Below are positions 1-10,523 of a DNA stretch of 64,000 bases, in pieces. The notes under the pieces were generated by a model. The model saw nothing but the letters and a program-made list of their open reading frames with translations. It ran no database searches and had not been told where the DNA came from. This DNA is from Mallotus nudiflorus. Lineage: Eukaryota > Streptophyta > Magnoliopsida > Malpighiales > Euphorbiaceae. The position numbers and the translations under genes are program-made. How positions within the stretch are numbered: the stretch's first letter is position 1; each line of letters starts with the position of its first letter. The stretch spans positions 496,001 to 560,000 of the forward strand of contig CANTUR010000625.1 in NCBI GenBank assembly GCA_947683625.1, written 5' to 3'.

Positions 1-140
1 ATAATAATAATAAATAATTAAATAATAATAATAAATAATATAATTCTAATATTTATTATATATAATTATAATAATATATAAAATAATAATATATAAATAA
101 TAAAGTAATATATAATTAGAATATATTTATTATATATAAA
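1..140. repeat. AT-only low-complexity sequence
   Basis: Irregular TAA, TTA and TATA runs with almost no G or C. No coding signal. It directly abuts the organellar insertion on its right. Confidence 0.85.
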
Positions 141-247
141 CGCCATTTGCAGCTTAAACCGTAGCAGGAAATGCTATACGAACTGTAGTAGATCAAGGTA
201 TGCAATGGGCAGAAGTCATGATAAAGGGTCCTGGTCTCAGACGAGAT
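141..247 (+). pseudogene. rps11: Plastid ribosomal protein S11 fragment
   Basis: The plus frame reads AGNAIRTVVDQGMQ followed by AEVMIKGPGL, which is the conserved C-terminal half of plastid S11, a small-subunit protein near the mRNA exit region. An in-frame TAA lies just upstream (in the agcttaaacc stretch). The Gly-Arg-Asp expected after GPGL reads Arg-Arg-Asp. The similarity stops abruptly near 247, where rps3-like sequence starts. Only about 35 codons remain, so it is a dead nuclear copy. The call rests on recognised family motifs rather than on a database search. Confidence 0.75.
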
Positions 248-321
248 GTTTCAGACTTGGTACAACCCAAAGTCATCATTCTTTTTGGTTTGCTCAACCA
301 AAAAATTACTCTGAGGGTCTA
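247..321 (+). pseudogene. rps3: Plastid ribosomal protein S3 N-terminal fragment
   Basis: The plus frame gives FRLGTTQSHHSFWFAQPKNY and then SEGL, matching the conserved start of plastid S3, in which an MGQKINPLG-type leader precedes this motif. The initiator codon and leader are missing because the rps11 piece is fused directly in front. The similarity ends after the SEGL motif, and the sequence then switches to something I cannot place. The fragment is about 25 codons long and not functional. Confidence 0.75.
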
Positions 322-518
322 CCTCTTACTAACTGGAATCAAAGAATTAGTAGATCTGTTCCGCCCAAAATGGGAATGGGTTCCGGAAGCCTTTTTTATG
401 TTGTTTCTTATGCATCCACTTAATAAATATTCTTAATATTTATTTATAATTGTTTTTTAACAGTTTGGGGAATGGAAGCTGAACTCCCTTTTGGTTCTCC
501 CCCGAAAACGGCTTTCAC

Positions 519-611
519 GGGTGCTTCCCTCTAAAGCGGAACGCTCCCCTACTGATGTATTTTTACATCCCACAGCTTTGACAGATCGCTTAGCCCCGTT
601 CATCTTCGGGG
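519..611 (-). rRNA. Organellar 23S/26S rRNA fragment, inverted
   Basis: Read on the minus strand, the segment contains GAAGATGAACGGGGCTAAGC, then a GATCTG segment, a GTAGGGGAGCGTTCCGC segment and AGAGGGAAGCACCCG. These follow one another in domain II of plant organellar large-subunit rRNA. Some positions differ from the plastid form (for example the CTTTAG in place of CCTTAG), so a mitochondrial source cannot be excluded. It is about 90 bases of a gene near 2.8 kb, so it is only a relic. Confidence 0.7.
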
Positions 612-764
612 GCTTTACCGGGACTAACTAGTAAAAGGCCTATGGCTAGGAGCGCTCTTAGAAATCAAGTGCGTTCCGATAAAAAATCTCAATATCGTAA
701 ACCAGGTTGGCTGATCCATTTTAAATTTAGACTAGTTCTATATGATCCTTTCCTCTTTCTTCTA

Positions 765-1431
765 TGTCGTAGGGTTAGACTTAGCTTAGCCCACTTAAAT
801 TCATTTCTTTTAAAATAAATAGATATAGGCCCACATTTCACTTAAAATAAAATCAAGCTAGACTTAGGCCCACTAATTTAACTTTCTTTTAAAATTGAAT
901 AGACTTAAGCCCATTCCTTAGATAAACTAAAATGAATAGATCTAGGCTCACTAATTAATAAAAAATGTAGGCCCACCTTTAGTCCCTTTCTCACTTGTAA
1001 ATAAAATGTAAATCTAGCTAACTTTTTAATAAAATTAATATAGTTTAGACTTAGGGACAATGTGATCTTGAGTGCATTTTTTATGTGTAATTTTATTGAC
1101 TAGATGCCTAGGGTTAGATGGATGTCAAATAAGATTTAATAAAATTACATGTAATTAAAGGATGAAATAATCATTTATAAAATTATTCTAAATGAACACA
1201 AGACTAAGAGAAATTAGTATTCCGTATCTAGAATCTCCTGGTTGTGGTGCTAACTTTCTCTTAGAGAATTGAGTACCACCAATCAAATTGTCCTAGTTAT
1301 TACCCTGGGTGGCGACTCCTCTTCTCCACGCTATTATTTTATGACTTAGTAGTGTGTTCCCTAAGGCCTTAAGCCTAAACAGTGTCGTGGTTGCTAAAAT
1401 CTTGGACGCACACTAAACCCCGCCGTCTATA
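765..1431 (+). mobile_element. 3' part of an Ogre/Tat-type LTR (truncated)
   Basis: The sequence is colinear with the last roughly 730 bases of the two LTRs at 16305-18372 and 26180-28293. It shares the repeated 'aggcccact' blocks, the 'gaacacaagact' segment, 'attaccctgggtggc' and the terminal 'cactaaaccccgccgtcta'. The 5' part of this LTR is missing. No primer-binding site follows: after the LTR end the sequence passes directly into repeat family X at 1432. Confidence 0.75.
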
Positions 1432-1982
1432 GACACCCATTTCAATAAGGCCTAAACTAATTCCTAATAACTCATCCTTTCTAATAAGACCTAGACAAGC
1501 TTCTAAAAGACCTTTTTTTTCTATAAAATAGATGCCAAATTCAAATAAATATTTGAATAAATTACCCAATCCATCATATACCTAACATTGTGCTAAGACT
1601 ATAAAACCCCTCCATAAAAAAGTAATTCATAGATGCATAATGCCCATAGCCTAAATTTTCCTAGAAAACCATTATTTTAATATCCAAAGTTGCCTCCCAA
1701 CCTTAAAAACAACCATATTAGCTTAGTGTGCCATCATCATGATCTTTGGTAACACTTTAGGTTGAGTGAATCCTTTTATTATAAAAAATAATCTTAGTAT
1801 CTTCGGCTAAGAACTATCTGACTCTACCTCGAGAGCCTTAACTAATATACAAAATGAGCCTCTTCCATAAATGTAGTAGCCCATCTTTATTCCCAATTAG
1901 CCAAAACTACTTAAAGCTTAACAACTTCTATCATCATACAACATGATTATTCACATTAAATGCATATATGAAAATGTACATG
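1432..1982. repeat. Dispersed repeat family X, copy 1
   Basis: It starts with 'gacacccatttcaataagg'. It is closely similar first to 10159-10523 and then, without a gap, to 29066-29250. Copy 1 therefore represents the uninterrupted version of a site that, in the second copy, was split by a Ty3/gypsy element. No reading frame is convincing. The start resembles the first bases of Ogre-type LTRs (TGTARACACCC), but this is too short to classify it. Confidence 0.7.
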
Positions 1983-2390
1983 TGTCATGACTTAAACCCA
2001 AAGGTTATGACCGGAGCTAAGAAACGAGAATTCACATGAATCCAGAAACCCAGAGCAAGCCAAAAACACAACATTCATACTAATATATCAATGATAGCTT
2101 ATTTGATAGTGGTGTGGTGGTGATTGATAGTGGTGATGGTTTATAAAATATTAATGATGAGGAAGAAGAATTGGAAAAGAAAGAGAGAAATAAATTCTCA
2201 GTTGGAACCACTTGTATCCAACAATTACACCTGTTAAACAGTCGTTATACTACTGTTTATAGAAGGGCTTAAAAATTAAAAAAAATTAATTTACAATATA
2301 TTTGATCCTAAAATTAGTTGAGGGACTTATGTGATCCCAGAAGTAAACATTAAGGGAAAAAATGTACTTTTTCCCTAGAAAAATATTATA
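1983..2390 (-). mobile_element. Partial Ty3/gypsy LTR remnant
   Basis: It begins with 'tgtcatgacttaaacccaaa' and shares the following roughly 100 bases (ggttatgaccgg, gagaattcacatgaatcc, gcaagcc) with the LTR starts at 10524 and 14283. The rest of the usual 2.9-kb LTR is missing apart from a purine-rich stretch near 2150-2200 like that at 6010-6150. The right boundary is uncertain. Confidence 0.5.
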
Positions 2391-2795
2391 TATAAATAAT
2401 TTTTCCTTTCAAAAAATAAAAATCAAAATAATTTTATGTGTAAAAAAAATCAATTTTAACAAGTGTTATTCAATAATCATTTAAATAATAAAAAAATAGC
2501 TTACTCAACTAAATATTATGTTACTCATAAAAAAATATAAAACAACATGTTACAACAATAAAATGTAAAAAAATTGGAAATTTAACAAGTGTCATTCAGT
2601 AATCATATAAAAATAAAAGAACAACTTATTCAGCTAAATATTATATAACTTATAAAAAAATATAAAACAACTTGTTGCAACAAATAAAGTGCAAAAAAAT
2701 AGCAAAACAAGTGTCCTATATACAAAGTTTTTATGTATACGCAAGTTTATTTATAACACTTATATATAGATAAATTCATATGCAATAATAATGTA
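2391..2795. other. AT-rich intergenic stretch
   Basis: No gene is visible. Two related copies of a short segment containing 'attattcaataatcat' or 'cattcagtaatcat' and then 'aaaaaatataaaacaac' occur near 2466-2560 and 2590-2680, suggesting a local tandem duplication of about 120 bases. Confidence 0.5.
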
Positions 2796-3242
2796 CTTTC
2801 TTTCCATTCTTTCTTTTTCATCAAATATAATAGTGATATATTCAATAAGAATCCAATAAGTATACATAAATATACACAACGAGCTTATATGACTAATCTA
2901 ATGAATAAGCTAGCAACTATGGGAATAGCAGATATTGCAAATATTAGCAATCATGTAATTCAAGTTAATAATAAAATACAAAAAATCATTTTTAGTAGGA
3001 ATATATTGAGTGAAGAAGTTAAGAGTTCTATTTTACAATCAACTTTATGACCAGATCAAGTGTTTATGTTTGACGTTATTCAATTTCATAATCTGTAGGC
3101 AAATTATGAAGCTCTTATAATTTTTCTTCGGCAATATGAAATGTATCACATTGTTAAAGAAGACTGAGGACAACATAATGGAAATTCTAATCCTGATATA
3201 TATGATAGTGCTTTAATAATATCTACACAACAATACCTGTAA
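2796..3242 (+). pseudogene. Degenerate reading frame of unknown origin
   Basis: A single plus frame from about 2820 reads FNKNPISIHKYTQRAYMTNL and continues through NKLATMGIADIANISNHVIQ and FSRNILSEEVKSSIL. It is broken by about four stops but keeps protein-like composition for roughly 140 codons to about 3240. I do not recognise the family; a capsid- or gag-like protein of a reverse-transcribing element is possible but unproven. The next ATG in frame is at 2889. Flanking DNA is AT-rich and has no partner gene. Confidence 0.35.
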
Positions 3243-3501
3243 CAGTACAAAATTTAATTCCACGAATTTGGCATTTTATATTTTAGAATATATAATAATA
3301 ATATCCTATGTAACATTTATAATGAATACATGTCATTTTTTATTTTAGATTTTTTTGAATGTCATTTAAAATAATATTCTATATATTTTGTATTTTGTAT
3401 GATATGTTTTGAAAATAAAATTTTCATGCATTAAAATTGATTTTTATTATGATAAACAATAATTAATCTGTCCTTAAAAAAATAATGCATAATATTTTAT
3501 A

Positions 3502-6500
3502 GGGAAAATTACTATATGCCTCCTGTGTTTTGGCCCATTACATTACTTCATCGCCGACATTGGAAAATATACTAATTTGTCACAACCCAAACCGAAAGAT
3601 ATGTGACTAGCACTAGGGAATGAGGATACATAAAGTACCCAAAACCCATGGTAAGTCTTAAAATTTTTTCGCGAAATAAACACAATATACTTAACAATAA
3701 ATTGATAATAAACCAATAATAAATGTACAATGTCAAATACATATAATAATATTCTTGAAATACAATAACATTTCAATTCAGAATACAATAACACAAGTTT
3801 TATAGGTAACTGCTGCAGTGTCTAGAATTTAATTATGCAATACGTATGTCAGTCCAATATACATAGTACAACCGGTGAAGAACGAACCCGGCACAAACAG
3901 AGAACACTAACAAGCTGATTGTGAGGTCTTAAAAAAATAGATTAAGAGGAATTAGACCTCACTGAGTGAATTAATTCTATAAAAATGCATGATGGTTTAT
4001 AAAAACATATGTTAAAACCTCTTTTCAAAATAAATGTAAATAAAGTAATCATAATCCTTAAAATAATTTATTTTTCACAGTAATATTTAAATAAAATCTA
4101 TTTGTAATTTTTGAATCAATTTAATTATTTTTATGAAAAATCTGGTAGAACACCTAGACCAATATTCTAATAGCCTTTTGGCTCTCTTTAATCCAAGTGA
4201 CTGTCGTATCGAGAGCAAGCTCAACCAAGTTACATTCCTTTTTATTTGGCCCGAGAGCACTAGCTCCACCGAGCTCTAACCATTTACACTTGCTCGAGAG
4301 CACACGCTCCACTGAGCCCATTTTCATAATTTAAATATATACTGAGATCTCACCCATGCACACGTGGTCCTAGTGACTCCCACTAGGTAGTGCGTTCTAT
4401 CATTATCTCCAAATCAATTTAAATTATAAATGAATAAATAAATAGGTCATTAAACAATGAATAATTAATGATTAAATAATAATCAAATAAAACATGGCAA
4501 AATAATTTCCCTTAATATGCTTTCAATTTCTACTCGTAAATATAGAAGGAATGATCATGCATATATTCATAAATTAATCATATAATCATTTCTTTATTAT
4601 ATTAATTATTTGAAAATATAATAAAACACGTGCAACACACATTTCATAAAATTAACTCACTAGTTGAGTGTGTCATGCGACGCGTTGTCTGTTGTCCTGG
4701 TGCTATAGTTCGAATCCCAGAATTCTCTAAAATAAATAATATTTATTTAAAATATGCTCGTAAAATAAAATAAATAAATTCATGAAAATTCTCAAAAATT
4801 ATGAAAACTATAGAATTAACAAAATTAACTCGACCAAAGACACAAAGTCAATTAAGACTAGAAATTCGACACAGGCTAGTGTCATGCTTTACGATAAATC
4901 TATCAAAAATTTGATAGAGTCTTTTCTATAAAACGGACATTTATCTACTAAAAGTAGAGCTGTTCTTGCATGAAAACACACTTTGAATATTCACATAATC
5001 ACTTAGTCTCAGGTTGGGCCCCTGAACCGCATTAAATACCCAACCGTAAACCACAATTCACAGAAATAATAAAATAATATACTTTTCTTTAAAATCACCA
5101 AAAGTCATACAATCTCATTTAAATGCCATAAATTCATTTATTTTCATAACAAAACGTAAAACATATTTACTTTTCAAATAAATAATAAAATTCTAGCTTA
5201 TATTTAAATTTTTGTCAATAAACATATTTAATTCAAATTTTACAATTAAATTAACATTAATTGCAAAGAAATATGTAAATTACTTAAATATATCACAAAA
5301 TTAACAAATAACTTATTTAAGCTTAAAAACAATAAATAAGTTTATTATTCTATTATTTTTTGAAAATTAATATTAATTAGCTAAAAACAGAAAATAAATT
5401 ATAAAAATTATTTTAATACTATTATTACTCAAAATCTATGTAAAACATCATAATTATCAATAATTTACTTAAATTAATAAAAATTACTAATTTATAATAA
5501 TTTTTCCAAAAATTTAATTTGGCGTAAACATTCAAAAATTTATAATAAAAATTTAGTGAATAATTTCAATAAACTTCCTTAACAAAGATTAATCTACATA
5601 ATTAATAAAATTTAATAAAAATATAAAAAATTTTTGAACCTGGGACTACGTGAACAGTAATCGAGACCCCAAAAATTTGAATTTATCAAAAAATTCTAGA
5701 AAAATAAATAATGGATAGCTCACAAAAAAATTCTAGAAAAATAAATAAAAATAAATAATGGATAGCTGACAACCTCAATTTAACTAATATCAACTCAATT
5801 TAACATGAATCAACCATAAGCGAGCTAATTTTCACAAATTGACATAAAAACATAAAATAGAATTTCTCAAAATTGAGGGATTTACCAGAGTTAGAAATCA
5901 AAATTGATGGAGTGCTTTTGAAGCCTAGAGGATGAGGATTTAAACGAGATTGATGACAAGACAAGGGGAGGTTGAAGGCAGCGCTGGCAAGCCCTTGAAC
6001 CTCAAGTGCTGAGAAGAAAAAGAAATAGAGAGAGAGAAAGAATGGCGGAAAGAGGAGGAGCTGGTGGTGGTGCATTGAGCAGGTGGTGGTTGTCTGTGGT
6101 TAGGGTATTGATAGTGTGTGAGGAAGAGAAGGGAAGAAGAAGAAGAGGGAAAAAGAAAATGGGGAGGGGGTGTGTGTGTTATTGCACTTTTTTTTTTTTG
6201 CTTTCAAAAAAAAATATATGATAAAATTAAAGTACAACTTTTATTATTTTAAAAATTAAAATACCTCCCCTACAATTATTCACACACACTTATATATATA
6301 TCCTCAACAATTGATTTAAATGTGATAAAGTTACATGAATATTAATGATCAAATATTAATTTACACTAATTAATCCCGAAATAATAATAATAATATTTGA
6401 CGCAAAAATTTCAAATTTAATTTCGCAAATAATCAAATATCACAATTAAAGTAAAAATAAAAATTAATTATTAACACTACAAATCCTAGAATTTTAATTT

Positions 6501-6695
6501 AATCATTTATAAAAATTTTGGGTCTTTACATTATTCATCTTTGATATTAGCAAAATTGTATACTATTTTATCCCTAAAGAAGGACTAATGAATTTTAACT
6601 GTTGCAAATATTTGGGATGAATAAATATTTTTTTAAATGTTAAGAATGAAATAATATAATAGGCCAAAATACAGGAGGTACACAATAATTATCCC
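3502..6695. mobile_element. MULE-type MITE, split by a solo LTR
   Basis: Two arms form terminal inverted repeats beginning GGGAAAATTACTATATGCC at 3502 and, on the minus strand from 6695, GGGATAATTATTGTGTACC. Both continue into CTCCTGTRTTTTGGCC. They are flanked by a perfect 9-bp direct repeat, tattttata (3493-3501 and 6696-6704), the duplication length typical of Mutator-like elements. Without the LTR inside (3578-6530) the element is only about 240 bases and has no coding capacity. Confidence 0.8.
3578..6530 (-). mobile_element. Solo LTR of a Ty3/gypsy element, 2.95 kb
   Basis: On the minus strand it runs from TGTAAAGACCC (6530) to GGTTGTGACA (3578), so it has the TG...CA ends of an LTR. 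The flanking 5-mers taatt and ttatt differ at one base and are a plausible decayed target duplication. No internal region follows, so it is a solo LTR formed by LTR-LTR recombination. It shares most of its length with the LTR at 14283-16304 plus 28299-29065 and with the plus-strand LTR ending at 60307. The shared features include the 'gagagcaagctcaacc' minisatellite (4195-4320), the 'cctcactgagtgaatta' motif near 3958 and the 'ctactaaaagtagagc' segment. Confidence 0.8.
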
Positions 6696-6704
6696 TATTT
6701 TATA

Positions 6705-7120
6705 AGTAAATTAAATTATATTTAACATTTTTAAAATTTTCTAAATACATAAAAAATTAAGTAATTATTTTTTTAAAATTTTATTCAGCTTAAAACTAAA
6801 ATACAGCAAAATAACGCTATTATTGTGCCAGTTGAATCTAAGGAATCATGCTTATTTGATGGTTGAATAAATTCTTTTCTTTTATGAAATAAAAAAAAGT
6901 TAATATTTAGATATATTTCAAGATTTGATAGTAATTAATTGGTATCTAATTAAAATTTTAATTATATTAAAGTTTGAATTATACATTTATATTCTTTTTA
7001 AATAAAAGATATAATTATCATTTTGTAGTCAATTGAAGACAATTTTCTTATAAATTCTGTCAAGTTAGTTTAATAATAGAAATATATTTTTAAATATTAA
7101 AGCATAATTAGTACGTGTGT
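6705..7120. other. AT-rich intergenic stretch
   Basis: No reading frame, RNA or repeat structure is recognisable. Composition is close to 80 percent A+T. Confidence 0.5.
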
Positions 7121-7124
7121 GTGT

Positions 7125-7126
<2 letters not shown>

Positions 7127-7156
<30 letters not shown>
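7127..7156. repeat. TA microsatellite
   Basis: About 14 TA/AT dinucleotides preceded by a short GT run (gtgtgtgtctac). Confidence 0.85.
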
Positions 7157-7157
<1 letters not shown>

Positions 7158-8037
7158 TCGACATAGTATACATGAGATTGGACCTCTTATGCTAACTATA
7201 GTCTCTATATAAATGGGCACATATAGAGTATAGATATCATTTGTGACCTAACAATATGTCTTTTATATGTTGACATCATGCAATTACTTTGGTTTCATAT
7301 AAAATTTATTCTTTGGTTTATCTTTTGCATCTTACCCTTAGTAAATCCAAATAGCCTGGTCCGAGAGTGGATCCGTAGTCCTCCGATGACTATTGGGTTA
7401 AAAAACACCTAAGAATAGAAATCGATGACCTTGTGAAGTGATAAGGTTAGAAAGGAGTGACTGCCCTGTGTTTAGTTTGTTCCCTATGCAAGAAAATCTA
7501 ACAAATTTCTTTTGAATCTTAATACACCCATAATTAATGGGATTCATTAATATTTACCAATTTTAGCCTCTCAACTTATGGAATGACTATTTTGTTTGAA
7601 CTTGGAGGAGAGATTATTCGTCAATCATTTCTCATATTGTTTATAATGTTTAAACCTCTAAAGCTTAGATAAAGTCTTTGACCATCTAGATTATGCAAAA
7701 AGCATCGACGGATGATAACTTCAACAAATTCACATATCTAGTAGTCATTTTATAAGTTGAGATGGGACAAATTAGTAAAATGTGGAAAAATTAAAGAGTC
7801 ATGGATGCATGAAATTCTTACGCATACATACATATAGAAACCATTTACTAACTCATATTCTTTGGTAGCTATTTTACATCGCATCAATAATATCCTATGT
7901 GAGCACACCATGTATACATGCTTGCCTTATTCTTTTGTAGGGACACATCATGCACACATAATAACTCTTTTGTAGCTCATAACATAACATGCATGCATAA
8001 TCTTTCCTTTCTTGCTAACTCATTTTTTTATTTACTA
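7157..8037. other. Intergenic sequence, possible LTR-derived
   Basis: No coding region. The part from about 7165 to 7700 (for example 'gagattggacctcttatgc' and 'ctggtccgagagtggatcc') has the look of copia-type LTR sequence, but I cannot find paired ends or a target duplication. Confidence 0.35.
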
Positions 8038-8072
8038 ACCATTTCTTTTTTATTGTGTTTATCCTTTTTATG

Positions 8073-8166
<94 letters not shown>

Positions 8167-8201
8167 CATAAAAAGGATAAACACAATAAAAAAGAAATGG
8201 T
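8038..8201. repeat. Perfect palindrome around a TA microsatellite
   Basis: The left arm (8038-8076) starts accatttcttttttattgtg. The right arm (8163-8201) is its exact reverse complement, ending aataaaaaagaaatggt. Between them lie about 43 TA dinucleotides, themselves self-complementary, so the whole 164 bases can form one uninterrupted hairpin or cruciform. Confidence 0.9.
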
Positions 8202-8674
8202 CTTATATATATATATATACACACGCACATACATACATATATATATATGAGGTGAATTTCTAACATACATTTTTATAGCCAAAATGCCCTCATAATGAGG
8301 TTCTACATGAATATGCTATAGACAAGTGCTAACCATGTCCTTTTGCATCACATAGATAGTAATAACACGCATTCATTAACATCTTTCTTCTTCATGCTAA
8401 CCCAATTCTTTTTCATATCGTTGTATGCGTACATTTCATAGCATTACACCAATCCCATAATTTCTACATATACATACCCTTAAAATAACCCTAAAAGGAG
8501 AGCTAACAATGGTTAGATTTTAAAATGGCTAATTAATCTGGGAATCAAAACCTCGATGACTAACTTAAAGAGCGTATAAAGAAATTTTTAGTTGATGGTG
8601 GCTTAACCGATATCATTCGAGCTAAAATCAAGATCCTCATTTAAACTAAAATCAAGAACTTCCTTAACCAAACC
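8202..8674. other. Intergenic stretch with short AT and CA runs
   Basis: It contains short TA and CATA microsatellites (8204-8250). The rest shows no gene or recognised repeat. Confidence 0.5.
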
Positions 8675-9020
8675 CTAAATACTTTAAGTGACTATATGGA
8701 ACTATCCAATTTATCCCCCTATTTGGCACATTAAATGGCCATACAACACTATTTATTCTAGTTCCTTGCCTAACACTTTAATCAGTTATATAGCATATGC
8801 CTGATACCTTAAGTGGCTATATGACACAATCTAGATTAGTTACTCCCTTAACACATTAAGTGGCTATATGGCACCTACTTAATGCTTTAAGTGGCTATAA
8901 GGTAGCGCCCTATCTAGATTATTACACTTGATGACCCAAAAGGCTATACAACATTCACTAACATTTGATATAGCTCACCCAATGTCTTGAAGACCATGTG
9001 CAACATAACTAGGTATTGTA
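8675..9020. repeat. Degenerate minisatellite, short block
   Basis: Irregular units share the core 'ctttaagtggctatatggca' with variable spacers such as 'cacctacttaatg'. It matches, nearly colinearly, the last part of the long array at 29340-32440 (31990-32440), including the flanking 'ctcaacatggtgcaatgat' versus 'ctcaaaatggtccaatgat' segment just beyond. Confidence 0.7.
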
Positions 9021-10158
9021 CAACTTTTCTTTTTTTATTGTTTGTTTACTTCATATGTATTGGCATAATCTAAGACTCCTTGAGACTATTTATATAATAT
9101 ATGCAAAGTAGGGGCAACTATTAAAGCTTAAATATCAACGGTCTCTCAACATGGTGCAATGATGAAGCTATACCAATACAAAAAGACTAGAAATATATAT
9201 TTTACCCTTTAAATATGCTATCTTATCAACACTAAATCGTGAAATATTTTATCTAATGGTCCAATGCCCTATGATTGAGACCTTTAACCTTAAAACTCAT
9301 GAAAATGGGTAATCAAGCCTAAAAACATTAAAAAGCCCATAAAAGAGCCAAATTTTATAATTGGGAACCTAACCCACATGCATGGATCATCTACCTATGT
9401 GCTTAGGTGATAAGTGATTCATTCAAACACCTCTTAAAAATGCTTATAATAACCTCTTTTTCATATTTTTATGGGGTACTTTTTTGGAAAACCTAACCAA
9501 ACTCTATTATATTCATGCTAAGAGACCAATTTAACCTATTAAGCCTATTTTTTTTTATATTCTCATATTGTTAAAGCCAAATAGAGCCTCATTTTTGTCA
9601 AAGAACACTTCAAGATGTGTTAAATATCATTTTGAATCTTATTTATATTAAATCAATTGGGAAAGTATGGTTGACACTAATTTGAAGTTATTTAACTTTT
9701 TTTATTGAACAAATGTAACCAATCTATATTGAGGACTACTTGCATTTCACATTTACTTATGTTGATGCATTTACTATGAAAGTGATATGAATAACTATAA
9801 ATGTTCATTTTCTTTCTTAATTATTTAGATGGGGATGTGGATATGGTTATGTGTATATATCTTATTATCATTTAGAAACTAGGGTGATTGGGAAAATGGT
9901 TATTACCTAATAAGAAGTAATTAAGTGGAAATGGCTTCTTGAACTCAAAATCTTTTCCCTATGGAGTAAAGTTTTTTGAGTCTCGAGATTGTCTTCCATT
10001 TTCCTAAGCAATCGATGTTGACTCCTTTGCATGAGACTTATTTAGGGTTTTAAAAGGTTCCTTATATTATTTTTGCATCAAGTTCCTTTAATGCCATGAT
10101 TATAACCATATATAGTGTCTAGACCATTGCATCTGGCTCAATCACACATCTCAAATAA
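9021..10158. other. Intergenic stretch without a recognisable gene
   Basis: The first 300 bases resemble 32440-32660, which follows the long minisatellite. From about 9300 to 10158 I see no coding region or paired repeat. Confidence 0.5.
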
Positions 10159-10523
10159 AAGACACCCATTTTAATAAGGCCTAAACTAATTCCTAATAAA
10201 ACTCATCCTTTTTAATAAAACCTAGATAAGCTTCTAAAAGACCATTTTTTTTTCTATAAAATAGATGCCAAATTCAAATAAATATTTGAATAAATTGCCT
10301 AATCCATCATATACCAATATTGTGCCAAGACCATAAAACCCTTCTATAAAAAGTAAGATATAAATGCACAATGCCCATAGCCTAAATTTCCTAAGATAAC
10401 CATTATTTTAATATTCAAAGTAGCCTCCAACCTTAAAAATAACCATATTGACTTAGTGTGCCATCATCATGATCTTTTGTAACACTTTAGGTTGAATGAA
10501 TCCTCCTATTATAAAAAATAATT
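10159..10523. repeat. Repeat family X, copy 2, left half
   Basis: Colinear with 1432-1795. It breaks at 'ataaaaaataat', exactly where the minus-strand Ty3/gypsy element begins. The continuation is found at 29066. The last five bases (10519-10523, taatt) form the left target duplication. Confidence 0.8.

Larger units (their letters stand above)
141..655. other. Scrambled organellar DNA insertion (NUPT/NUMT-like mosaic)
   Basis: This block is clearly richer in G and C than its surroundings. Over about 500 bases it joins pieces of plastid rps11 and rps3 and an inverted piece of organellar large-subunit rRNA. Unassigned pieces lie between them (about 322-518 and 612-655) and also look organellar by composition. 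These genes are not joined this way in a normal plastome, so I infer end-joining of several organelle fragments at one nuclear site, or rearrangement after insertion. The unassigned pieces could be plastid or mitochondrial. Confidence 0.7.

Noticed and set aside
4650..4730. tRNA-like 'atagttcgaatcccag' segment
   Set aside because: It lies inside the solo LTR, and no A box or cloverleaf was found.
6006..6221. 71-codon Arg/Gly-rich frame
   Set aside because: Arises from the purine-rich tract of the solo LTR.
7918..8282. Open frames on both strands made of Ile-Tyr repeats
   Set aside because: They are translations of the TA microsatellite and its palindromic arms.
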